DNA of 64,000 nucleotides, from contig CM053253.1 of assembly GCA_028583405.1 (NCBI GenBank), positions 1,261,443-1,325,442 on the forward strand. The letters are read 5' to 3'. Made by a program: the position numbers and the translations under genes. Of the stretch, positions 50,572 through 60,964 are shown in pieces. How positions within the stretch are numbered: position 1 is the first letter of the stretch; every line of letters begins with the position of its first letter. A model generated the notes under the pieces. The model did not search any database. It was given only the letters and a program-made list of their open reading frames with translations, and had not been told where the DNA came from. The stretch is from Pogonophryne albipinna (Eukaryota > Chordata > Actinopteri > Perciformes > Artedidraconidae).

Positions 50572-51232
50572 TTAAAGGGGACCTTTCATGCAAAATGCAC
50601 TTTGTGATGTCTTTTATAACTATGTGTCCCCGGTGCGTCAGGGAACTCACGCAGCGTCAGGAAATAAAACCCTCTCTCTTTTCCTCCGTACCCACATCTT
50701 TTAAAAACGGGGCTACAACGGAGCTGATCCAGATTTGCTGCCGATATGACATAATATCAGATGGTGGACCCACAGAGAGTTGCTATCAGAAACAATGCCT
50801 GACGTGTTTTAGACGTAATCTCGTCTTTGTTTACATTAGCAAGCCTCGCTAACACTCAGAGCTAACCTGTACTGGAGAGTGTGTTTAAAAAGCAGGAAAT
50901 AAAAAAGGAACTCACCTTGTGATAAACCTGCAAGAGAAAAAGCATTTGAGCTCCATACTGTTTCAGAAAGAATCCTTGACGTGGTTTAAACAGGATGGCG
51001 TTTTATCACAGAATTTAACTTTATCTCCGGAATTCTGAGCAGGCATTAGCTCCGCCTCCTCCCCAAGGACCCAAAATCAGCGTTTCTCTAAACAGTGTTG
51101 AAATAGAGGGATATGAGGGATGTCTGAAATGCATGATCTGTTTGGTATTTTGAACAAAACACTTCATAGACATGTTTTAATATCTGAGACCCATAATATA
51201 TGGCTAAGAATAGCATGAGAGGAGACCTTTAA
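50572..51232 (+). mobile_element. TTAA-type (piggyBac-like) MITE, 661 bp
   Basis: Starts TTAAAGGGGACCTTTCATGC and ends GCATGAGAGGAGACCTTTAA: inverted ends of about 16 bp and TTAA on both sides. The interior matches 4545-5280 in reverse. No transposase. Confidence 0.78.
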
Positions 51233-51509
51233 AAGCCGGTGCAAAGAGGTGAGTTTTGAGCTCTTTTGCTGTATTTCTTTGAGTTTTTGACTCAATACAA
51301 GATATCTTTCTGACATTTTCTAAGAACCAATCGAGAACATAATCAACAATGAATATAATACTACTTACATACTTTAGTTGCTGCCCTTTTCAACATCAGT
51401 ACCACGGGCCATAAGACCGTTAAACACCTGAACCTTTGAAAGAACATCCATAACGTCTGTTTGCAACTTATATCAATATTCCAATGACTTGTATAGACTA
51501 TTCTGCACT

Positions 51510-51628
51510 ATTGTATCTGTGTTATTGTGTTGCACTGTTGGAGGAGCCTGTGACCTCATATTTGCATGGTCACAACTACACTGTAGCTGCTGTGCAAATG
51601 AAAAGAAAAGCCTTGAATCTTGAGTTGT
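51510..51628 (+). repeat. SINE-like dispersed repeat
   Basis: CACTGTTGGAGGAGCCTGTG and AAAAGCCTTGAATCTTGAG, inverted relative to 4992-5150. Confidence 0.65.
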
Positions 51629-51629
51629 T

Positions 51630-52075
51630 TGCCGGAGCTCTTTCCTGCAGAAATCTGAAGATCTTGTGGAAAGTGTTTTGTAAACGAGCGTTACGGGAAA
51701 AGATGGAGGCAGGGAGCAGAGTGGAAAAAGCCCCTTGTGGTGTGGAGGATGGAGGCCGTTGTCCTGGCGATATCCCACTTCCACGGCGTGTCATATGACC
51801 CTTTGCCCAGCCCACCTGCCCGGGAGAAATCAGAAAGCAGTTTCTATGGCGACAGGGTCAGCTGTTTACGGAGGCAGGATGGAGCCAGAGGTGCTGCAGC
51901 GTCCTGCGGTTATTTTTAAAACATTTCAGACGCCAAAAACCAGCGCTGGATAGGATTGTTGTAGTAAATGTATCATCATTTAAGTATAACTTCCTTCTCT
52001 GGTTTGATTTTCCCGCGGTTTGAATTCACATCTAGCCTCTAATTCTCACTTCCTTAGGACAGACAGAAGGCAAGG
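51630..52075. other. Low-repeat intergenic sequence, no gene recognised
   Basis: Open frames of 60-104 codons overlap on both strands; no family resemblance and no convincing splice pair. Confidence 0.45.
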
Positions 52076-52078
52076 CAA

Positions 52079-52520
52079 GTTTATTTATACAGCACCTTTA
52101 AAGGTAATTCAAAGTGCTTTACAACAATGAAAGACATTAAGAAAACGGCATTTAAAAAGCAAAGATAATAAAAGAAACATTAAAAGAAAAAATACATGAA
52201 TGAAAGTTACCGAGCAGTGTGAGATATGAATAGTTCAATTAAAAGCAGCGACAACAAGAAAAGTCTTCAGCCTGGATTTGAAAGTAGTCAGAGTTGCAGC
52301 GGACCTGCAGGTTTCTGGGAGTTTGTTCCAGATGTTTGGAGCATAATAACTGAACCTCTCCAGGTTTAGTTCTGACTCTGAAAGCTGACCAGAAGACCTG
52401 AGAGATCTGGATGGTTCATCATTTAGCAGGAGATCAGAAATGTATTTTGGGCCTAAACAATTCAGTGCTTTATAAACCAGCAGCAGTATTTAGAAATCTA
52501 TTCTTTGAAGGTCGAAGAGA
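52079..52520 (-). pseudogene. 5'-truncated LINE, reverse-transcriptase C-terminus
   Basis: The minus strand reads KALNCLGPKYISDLLLN, SYYAPNIWNKLPETCRS and TTFKSRLKTF, the end of a fish L2-type LINE protein. The 3' end (plus strand CAAGTTTATTTATACAGCAC) is at 52079. Too short to be active. Confidence 0.8.
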
Positions 52521-53084
52521 CAACATTGGTTTGTAATTACCACGTCTGCAAGTTTCAACCGTCTGGCCAACACTTCCTGTCATGTAAATTGCCTTTCTGA
52601 GACCTTCCTCTTTCCCTGGCTTTTTAGTGTATACAGTGTTTCTGTTAGGGAATAATTTGCTTAGATATTCAACCTTCGACCCAGTTCATCGTTTTCTCCT
52701 CTCACTGTCTCCTTCCCCGTGGCATAGGTCTACGGCCTTGGGTATTGCTGCTATCTCTCTTAAGGAGCAGCAGCTTGGGCGCATTGTTGTTGCCAGTCTG
52801 TGACCGAGCACAAGCCGCCATGAGGTAGTTCACTGTTCAGGGACGAAGGTTCCCTGGCGCTCATTCTTTCCTACGGACGAGAGCTCTGGTTAGATTCAGG
52901 GTCCATAATGTTTAGTCTCACTGATGAAGAATGTAGATTATTACACTCTGAACTAGTTAAAACCTCCTACCAGAGGAAAGGTTCTTCAGAATAGATTTGG
53001 CATCTCAACCGTGTGGTCAACTCGTGGCCCGTGACATGTCTTGTGAATTCTCCGGCCGAAGCTCCAAATAAACCGTCAGTGTTT
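52521..53084. other. Intergenic sequence, no gene recognised
   Basis: No splice-bounded exon and no clear element ends. Confidence 0.5.
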
Positions 53085-56000
53085 GCCATCAAGGCTCCAG
53101 CTCTCCTCGTGTCTCTCTGAGTCCTGACTCCATCAGAGCTCCAGCTCTCCTCGTGTCTCTCTGAGTCCTGACTCCATCAGAGCTCCAGCTCTCCTCGTGT
53201 CTCTCTGAGTCCTGACTCCATCAGAGCTCCAGCTCTCCTCGTGTCTCTCTGAGTCCTGACTCCATCAAGCTCCAGCTCTCCTCGTGCTCTCTGAGTCCTG
53301 ACTCCATCAAGCTCCAGCTCTCCTCGTGTCTCTCTGAGTCCTGACTCCATCAGAAGCTCCAGCTCTCCTCGTGTCTCTTGAGTCCTGACTCCATCAAAGC
53401 TCCAGCTCTCCTCGTGTCTCTCTGAGTCCTGACTCCATCAAAGCTCCAGCTCTCCTCGTGTCTCTCTGAGTCCTGACTCCATCAGAGCTCCAGCTCTCCT
53501 CGTGTCTCTCTGAGTCCTGACTCCATCAAAGCTCCAGCTCTCCTCGTGTCCTCTCTGAGTCCTGACTCCATCAAAGCTCCAGCTCTCCTCGTGTCTCTCT
53601 GAGTCCTGACTCCATCAGAGCTCCAGCTCTCCTCGTGTCTCTCTGAGTCCTGACTCCATCAAAGCTCCAGCTCTCCTCGTGTCTCTCTGAGTCCTGACTC
53701 CATCAGAGCTCCAGCTCTCCTCGTGTCTCTCTGAGTCCTGACTCCATCAAAGCTCCAGCTCTCCTCGTGTCTCTCTGAGTCCTGACTCCATCAAGCTCCA
53801 GCTCTCCTCGTGTCCTCTCTGAGTCCTGACTCCATCAAAGCTCCAGCTCTCCTCGTGTCTCTCTGAGTCCTGACTCCATCAGAGCTCCAGCTCTCCTCGT
53901 GTCTCTCTGAGTCCTGACTCCATCAGAGCTCCAGCTCTCCTCGTGTCTCTCTGAGTCCTGACTCCATCAAGCTCCAGCTCTCCTCGTGTCTCTCTGAGTC
54001 CTGACTCCATCAAAGCTCCAGCTCTCCTCGTGTCTCTCTGAGTCCTGACTCCATCAAAGCTCCAGCTCTCCTCGTGTCTCTCTGAGTCCTGACTCCATCA
54101 AAGCTCCAGCTCTCCTCGTGTCTCTCTGAGTCCTGACTCCATCAAAGCTCCAGCTCTCCTCGTGTCTCTCTGAGTCCTGACTCCATCAGAGCTCCAGCTC
54201 TCCTCGTGTCTCTCTGAGTCCTGACTCCATCAAAGCTCCAGCTCTCCTCGTGTCTCTCTGAGTCCTGACTCCATCAGAGCTCCAGCTCTCCTCGTGTCTC
54301 TCTGAGTCCTGACTCCATCAAAGCTCCAGCTCTCCTCGTGTCTCTCTGAGTCCTGACTCCATCAAAGCTCCAGCTCTCCTCGTGTCTCTCTGAGTCCTGA
54401 CTCCATCAAAGCTCCAGCTCTCCTCGTGTCTCTCTGAGTCCTGACTCCATCAAAGCTCCAGCTCTCCTCGTGTCTCTCTGAGTCCTGACTCCATCAGAGC
54501 TCCAGCTCTCCTCGTGTCTCTCTGAGTCCTGACTCCATCAAAGCTCCAGCTCTCCTCGTGTCTCTCTGAGTCCTGACTCCATCAGAGCTCCAGCTCTCCT
54601 CGTGTCTCTCTGAGTCCTGACTCCATCAAAGCTCCAGCTCTCCTCGTGTCTCTCTGAGTCCTGACTCCATCAGAGCTCCAGCTCTCCTCGTGTCTCTCTG
54701 AGTCCTGACTCCATCAAAGCTCCAGCTCTCCTCGTGTCTCTCTGAGTCCTGACTCCATCAAAGCTCCAGCTCTCCTCGTGTCTCTCTGAGTCCTGACTCC
54801 ATCAAAGCTCCAGCTCTCCTCGTGTCTCTCTGAGTCCTGACTCCATCAAGCTCCAGCTCTCCTCGTGTCTCTCTGAGTCCTGACTCCATCAAAGCTCCAG
54901 CTCTCCTCGTGTCTCTCTGAGTCCTGACTTCCATCAAAGCTCCAGCTCTCCTCGTGTCTCTCTGAGTCCTGACTCCATCAAAGCTCCAGCTCTCCTCGTG
55001 TCTCTCTGAGTCCTGACTCCATCAAGCTCCAGCTCTCCTCGTGTCTCTCTGAGTCCTGACTCCATCAAAGCTCCAGCTCTCCTCGTGTCTCTCTGAGTCC
55101 TGACTCCATCAAGAGCTCCAGCTCTCCTCGTGTCTCTCTGAGTCCTGACTCCATCAAAGCTCCAGCTCTCCTCGTGTCTCTCTGAGTCCTGACTCCATCA
55201 AAGCTCCAGCTCTCCTCGTGTCTCTCTGAGTCCTGACTCCATCAAAGCTCCAGCTCTCCTCGTGTCTCTCTGAGTCCTGACTCCATCAAAGCTCCAGCTC
55301 TCCTCGTGTCTCTCTGAGTCCTGACTCCATCAGAGCTCCAGCTCTCCTTGTGTCTCTCTGAGTCCTGACTCCATCAAAGCTACAGCTCTCCTCGTGTCTC
55401 TCTGAGTCCTGACTCCATCAAAGCTCCAACTCTCCTTGTGTCTCTCTGAATCCTGACTCCATCAAAGCTCCAGCTCTCCTCGTGTCTCTCTGAGTCCTGA
55501 CTCCATCAAAGCTCCAGCTCTCCTCGTGTCTCTCTGAGTCCTGACTCCATCAAAGCTCCAGCTCTCCTCGTGTCTCTCTGAGTCCTGACTCCATCAAAGC
55601 TCCAGCTCTCCACGTGTCTCTCTGAGTCCTGACTCCATCAAAGCTCCAGCTCTCCTCGTGTCTCTCTGAGTCCTAACTCCATCAGAGCTCCAGCTCTCCT
55701 CGTGTCTCTCTGAGTCCTGACTCCATCAGAGCTCCAGCTCTCCTCGTGTCTCTCTGAGTCCTGACTCCATCGGATCTCCAGCTCTCCTCGTGTCTCTGAG
55801 TCCTGACTCCATCAAAGCTCCAGCTCTCCTTGTGTCTCTCTGAGTCCTGACTCCATCAAAGCTCCAGCTCTCCTCGTGTCTCTCTGAGTCCTGACTCCAT
55901 CAAAGCTCCAGCTCTCCTTGTGTCTCTCTGAGTCCTGACTCCATCAGAGCCCCAGCTCTCCTCGTGTCTCTCTGAGTCCTGACTCCATCAGAGCTCCAGC

Positions 56001-57247
56001 TCTCCTCATGTCTCTCTGAGTCCTGACTCCATCAAAGCTACAGCTCTCCTCGTGTCTCTCTGAGTCCTGACTCCATCAGAGCTCCAGCTCTCCTCGTGTC
56101 TCTCTGAGTCCTGACTCCATCAGAGCTCCAGCTCTCCTCGTGTCTCTCTGAGTCCTAACTCCATCAGAGCTCCAGCTCTCCTCGTGTCTCTCTGAGTCCT
56201 GACTCCATCAGAGCTCCAGCTCTCCTCGTGTCTCTCTGAGTCCTGACTCCATCGGATCTCCAGCTCTCCTCGTGTCTTTGAGTCCTGACTCCATCAGAGC
56301 TCCAGCTCTCCTTTGTCTCTGAGTCCTGACTCCATCAAAGCTCCAGCTCTCCTCGTGTCTCTCTGAGTCCTGACTCCATCAAAGCTCCAGCTCTCCTCGT
56401 GTCTCTCTGAGTCCTGACTCCATCAAAGCTCCAGCTCTCCTTGTGTCTCTCTGAGTCCTGACTCCATCAGAGCCCCAGCTCTCCTCGTGTCTCTCTGAGT
56501 CCTGACTCCATCAGAGCTCCAGCTCTCCTCGTGTCTCTCTGAGTCCTGACTCCATCAAAGCTACAGCTCTCCTCGTGTCTCTCTGAGTCCTGACTCCATC
56601 AAAGCTCCAGCTCTCCTCGTGTCTCTCTGAGTCCTGACTCCATCAAAGCTCCAGCTCTCCTCGTGTCTCTCTGAGTCCTGACTCCATCAAAGCTCCAGCT
56701 CTCCTCGTGTGTCTCTGAGTCCTGACTCCATCAAAGCTCCAGCTCTCCTTGTGTCTCTCTGAGTCCTGACTCCATCAAAGCTCCAGCTCTCCTCGTGTCT
56801 CTCTGAGTCCTGACTCCATCAAAGCTCCAGCTCTCCTCGTGTCTCTCTGAGTCCTGACTCCATCAAAGCTCCAGCTCTCCTCGTGTCTCTGAGTCCTGAC
56901 TCCATCAAAGCTCCAGCTCTCCTCGTGTCTCTCTGAGTCCTGACTCCATCAGAGCTCCAGCTCTCCTCGTGTCTCTCTGAGTCCTGACTCCATCAGAGCT
57001 CCAGCTCTCCTCGTGTGTCTCTGAGTCCTGACTCCATCAAAGCTCCAGCTCTCCTCGTGTCTCTCTGAGTCCTGACTCCATCAAAGCTCCAGCTCTCCTC
57101 GTGTCTCTCTGAGTCCTGACTCCATCAAAGCTCCAGCTCTCCTCGTGTCTCTCTGAGTCCTGACTCCATCAGAGCTCCAGCTCTCCTCGTGTCTCTCTGA
57201 GTCCTGACTCCATCAGAGCTCCAGCTCTCCTCGTGTCTCTCTGAGTC
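53085..57247. repeat. 44-bp minisatellite, about 94 units
   Basis: Unit GAGTCCTGACTCCATCARAG-CTCCAGCTCTCCTCGTGTCTCTCT. Main variants: AAAGCTCC or AGAGCTCC, units shortened by 1-2 bp, and rare CCTAACTCC, CGGATCTCC, AGCCCCAG and AGCTACAG forms. Rare forms recur in the same order about 480-530 bp apart (higher-order structure). The strand is pyrimidine-rich. Confidence 0.97.
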
Positions 57248-57756
57248 TTCAGTTGTATGTGGTCAGATCTTGTACGAACTTGTTGGTGCAAAGACTCTGT
57301 CCTTTCAGCTGGAATAGAGGAACTCTGTTAGATGCTTTGACTTTGATTGACTTTATTAAATAACAATAACTTTGCTTTAAACTTCTATTGCTTGATCACT
57401 TCTTACCAAACAGGTTGTGTGTGGAACTTCCTCCACAAGGACGCTTTGTGCTGCGTGTGAGACCACCTGACCCATGAGTCATGTGATCTAAAAATACTTC
57501 TGAAGTTGAACTTTATTTAATTTTTTCTTCATGTTTTGTGTAATTGTTTGATTTTCGAAATTTTTCCCAACGTTTTTTTCAGTTTACATCAGTTTTTTTT
57601 TGTGTTTAATTGTGTTGTGTTTCCTGAAATGACTTTAAAAGGTTTCTAAAATAGTTTTTTGTTTTGTAAAATGTTCTTTTGCTTTCTTTGTGTTTTCTGC
57701 GACGTCGTGTGTTTTTGTGAAATGTTTTGTCTTTTTGTAATATGTTGTGTTTTGAT

Positions 57757-58782
57757 TAGTGCTGTCAAAATTATCTCGTTAACGGCAGTAATTAATTTTT
57801 TGAATTAATTGCGTTAAAATATTTAACGCATTTAACGCATGTGCAGAATGGCCCGCCCCATACGTGCCACCAGTGGCAGCGCCAGGGTATGGCTGGGGTA
57901 GGCTACACCCATACCAAGAAATGGCTTAGCCCCACCATGAAAAATGATGTTAAAGTAAGCTAAATAAAGTCCGCCAACTCGTGGAGTAAATTGCACAGAC
58001 AGCAGTTAGTAAGATTGATTTCAGAAGCCACTTGTCTGGAAATACCGAAGACCAGAAACGGTTTTGAAAACTTTTGTCACGTAGTGATCGTCTTCTCAAT
58101 AGAACATCTTTGATAATGTCGGTGTTGTTGCAGGAAGTCCCGACGGAGAATACTTTTGCTGTAGTACAGGGGTGCACATAACTGGTACGCAGGTTATGTG
58201 CGTAATCTGAAACTTGTGTCACAAAGCGCATTTGCGTACCGACGTACTTGTGAAGCTTTTCCAGAAGGCGGTTAGATCACCGGACGACAGAGTCGGTCTC
58301 CGTGTGCACAGACAGGGCTGCTGTTAACGTCGGTCTGTACAACGGAATTGTGCCAAAACTACACCAACCGGCAGCGGAGGGAGACTCCCCCCCCCTTCAC
58401 TGGAGAACTGCGCTAAAACAGCTGATCACAACGTTCACACTCTGTGGTCACGAAGTACTCCACTAGCCCCCCCCCGTCGACTTTCCTGAAGTACCCCCCC
58501 GTTGATAGAAATCAACACGTAATGAATTAAGACCCCACGGTTTGATGATCGATAGGTTTGTGGGCTGTCTTTCATTTTGACACGTAGAAAAATGTTATAA
58601 TAAACATACATACTGTATGTTAAATGGATATATCCGCCTTCTTTCATTTATCTTTCCATTCCCACAATATACATAAAGAAATGGCATATTTTGGACATAG
58701 TTCGAATGGTGATTAATCATGATTAATTAATTTTTAAGCTGTGATTAATCTGATTAAAAATTTTAATCGTTTGACAGCCCTA
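57757..58782. mobile_element. Non-autonomous hAT-like element with nested insertions, 1026 bp
   Basis: Ends TAGTGCTGTCAAA and TTTGACAGCCCTA; exact 8-bp flanks GTTTTGAT (57749-57756, 58783-58790). The ends are rich in TTAATCATGATTAATTAAT-like sequence. The interior contains a copy of the CAGTGGC element, itself interrupted. Confidence 0.85.
57870..58560. mobile_element. Second, interrupted copy of the CAGTGGC hAT element
   Basis: Begins CAGTGGCAGCGCCAGGGTAT and matches 3585-3900, then resumes at about 58500 with GTTGATAGAAATCAACACGT, matching 3913-3980. About 360 bp of unrelated sequence (58140-58499, including CAGGGGTGCACATAAC) separates the two parts. Confidence 0.8.
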
Positions 58783-58871
58783 GTTTTGATATATTTTGTT
58801 GTTTTCCGAAATGTTGTTTTATCTTTTGTTGATATTGTTTTTCGATATGTATTTGTGTTTTCTGAAATGTT

Positions 58872-58995
58872 TTAGATTCAAGATTCAAAGGTTTTAATGT
58901 CATATGCAAATAAGCTACAGTGTAGAAATGGTCCCGAGCTCCTCCAACAATGAAACATAGTTATTTAAGACCTAAAACAATAAAACAAAAAGTCA
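58872..58995 (-). repeat. SINE-like dispersed repeat
   Basis: ATTCAAGATTCAAAGGTTTT and AAGCTACAGTGTAGAAATGG; the same family as 4992-5150. Confidence 0.7.
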
Positions 58996-59342
58996 ATTTA
59001 TACGTGATTTTTAAGTGTTTGTTTAAATGTTTGTTTCTGAAATATTTGTCTTTTTGAAGATGTTTGAAATGATCTTAATAAATAAATCTAGCTGAGATTC
59101 TCCCAGTGTCTGATTTCTTCCTTTAACTCTGACAAAAGCATTTTTCAATGTATTACAATCACTTTTAGAGGACGTAGCTCACAAATGGTGCAAAGTCATT
59201 CCGCAAAGTTCACCTCAGCGTGTTCGTGCGACTTTCCTCTTTTCAAACAAACCATAAATCAAGACTTTAGAACAAACGGGTGACCCTGATATCTTTGAGT
59301 CAGTCGGGACATTAAACGAGCCTCTCTCTGTCTGTGTTTCAG

Positions 59343-59498
59343 TGCTCAGATGGGAATTCAGCCCAGGACAACTCCTCCCTGAAACGTGTAGCCGTGGTGG
59401 AGGACTTCTTCGACATCATCTATGCGATGCACGTGGAGATGGGCGCTGATCCTGGACGAGCCCCAAAACACGCCGGGCAGAAGAAGACGTACAAAGCT
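59343..59498 (+). CDS. nol4l: Internal exon of NOL4L (nucleolar protein 4-like)
   Basis: A 156-nt exon bounded by acceptor CTGTGTTTCAG and donor GTGAGT, phase 0 to 0, 52 codons. It encodes SLKRVAVVEDFFDIIYAMHV and APKHAGQKKTYKA, which I recognise as the conserved block of the NOL4/NOL4L family (nuclear/nucleolar proteins of poorly known function). I favour NOL4L because DNMT3B and NOL4L are near neighbours in divergent orientation on human chromosome 20. The other exons are not seen; the following one would lie beyond the minisatellite at the window end. Alternative: nol4. Confidence 0.8.
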
Positions 59499-59526
59499 GT
59501 GAGTAAACTCAACCACACAATAAGAA

Positions 59527-59745
59527 CCAGAGATGGCAAAGTACACACTTCCTTTACTCAAGTAGAAGTACAGATACTCGTGTTTAAAAATACTGACTAA
59601 ACTTCATTCCTCAAGTAAAAGTAAAGAGGCTTTGAAATGTACTTCAGTAAAAAGTCCCCATAACTAGCAGCTGTTTTAAAGAGTACCTGACCTCCCTTTA
59701 TATTAATAGAACAATAATGTCATTGTTAGCTAATGAATGTTTCCA
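59527..59745 (+). repeat. TACTT-rich dispersed repeat
   Basis: Matches 9470-10140 in reverse (without the hAT insertion there). It begins 28 bp after the NOL4L donor. Confidence 0.7.
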
Positions 59746-59879
59746 TGCTGAACAACGGCAACATGACAACGTTTCCATTGGTCCCTCTTCTTTAGAGAAG
59801 ACCAGGAAAACCACTTTTTTCTGTGTCCTTGAATGCACCTTTCACACCAAAGAAAATCCCTTATGTGTAAACCTTTCAA

Positions 59880-60005
59880 ATGCAAAGGTTTTATTGTCAT
59901 ATGCACAAAGCTACAGTGTAGAAATGGCAATGAACGTCTTCTGACCTGAGCTCCTCCAACAATGCAACATATTTAATAAAATACAAAAATACTAAATAAA
60001 ATAAA
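59880..60005 (-). repeat. SINE-like dispersed repeat
   Basis: CAAAGGTTTTATTGTCATAT, GCACAAAGCTACAGTGTAGA and GAGCTCCTCCAACAATGC; the same family as 4992-5150. Confidence 0.7.
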
Positions 60006-60480
60006 AAAGAAACCTTCTTGGTAATAAATATGATTCTGATGTGGGGTAACAATCGGAGGTGTGGCGTCCTGCAGAATGAGGGTCTTTGTGTGCAGCTGTA
60101 GCGCAGAGTTGGGGGATGTTAGCAGGACCCCTCACCCCTCAGGATGGGAGACAGATATTCCTCCCGCCCTGTAGAGGTCCTGTCATGTCTCATAGCGTGA
60201 ACCCTTTTGAGGAGCAGCTTCAGTGGGGCAGGGCATAATATGGAGCTGTCACTGTGGCCTTCTGGGAGCCCAACGCTGCTCTGGGTGGCCTTCTTCCTCT
60301 CGGATGGCTTAAGGGCGGGTGGGGGGGTCGGTGGGGGGGGCACCCTGCTGTGGCTCCATGGTCACGTGAAGGTCGGCGTTTTACAGGGAAACGCCAGAGG
60401 AGGGGTGAGGGTGAGGAGGGGAGGGTGGCACGGCAGAAACAGAGAGGCAAAGAGGTGGAGATTTCACCTGAGAGAGGGAG
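60006..60480. other. NOL4L intron, GC-rich, no exon recognised
   Basis: Open frames overlap on both strands, with G-rich and C-rich stretches; no family resemblance. Confidence 0.45.
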
Positions 60481-60484
60481 GTGG

Positions 60485-60740
60485 GAAGTAGAGGAGTACA
60501 AATACTTCGTTACTGTACCTAAGTACATTTTTCAGTACTTTACTCCACTACTTATTTTTCTGACGACTTTTTAACTTTGACTTCTTACATTTTGAACCCA
60601 AATACCTGTACTTTCTACTTCTTACATGTTGAACTCAAATACCTGTACTTTCTACTTCTTACATGTTGAACACAAATACCTGAACTTTCTACTTCTTACA
60701 TGTTGAACACAAATACCTGTACTTTCTACTTCTCACATTT
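60485..60740 (+). repeat. TACTT-rich repeat with short tandem tail
   Basis: GTACAAATACTTCGTTACTG then about four units of ACCTGTACTTTCTACTTCTT-ACATGTTGAACWCAAAT (about 37 bp). Same general family as 47395-48605. Confidence 0.65.
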
Positions 60741-60937
60741 TCCAAACAGCTGGTTCCTTTAGTTTGAATGTGTGTTTGGTGGCGTGATCATTATTCTTTA
60801 GAGTCATTGCGTTTCCAAAGTGCTGATTCTCTGTCTGTTACTTTAGATGAAAATAAGGAGCCCCTCCCCACGCCCCTCTGAGAGACATTTGGTTACAAAG
60901 AACTCAATGGTGCTCTAGGAGGAGATTCAGGTGATAA

Positions 60938-60958
60938 GGGGGGGGGGGGGGGGGGGGT
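60938..60958. repeat. Poly-G run
   Basis: About 20 G in a row, immediately before the 37-bp array. Confidence 0.9.
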
Positions 60959-60964
60959 TAGGGT

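Noticed and set aside
51473..51953. Possible NOL4L 5' exon
   Set aside because: No match to the FQDWCLRTYGDS-type N-terminal block of the family and overlapping frames on both strands.
53085..57247. Regular 44-bp repeats as a CRISPR-like array
   Set aside because: No unique spacers between repeats, no cas genes, vertebrate DNA; it is a minisatellite.
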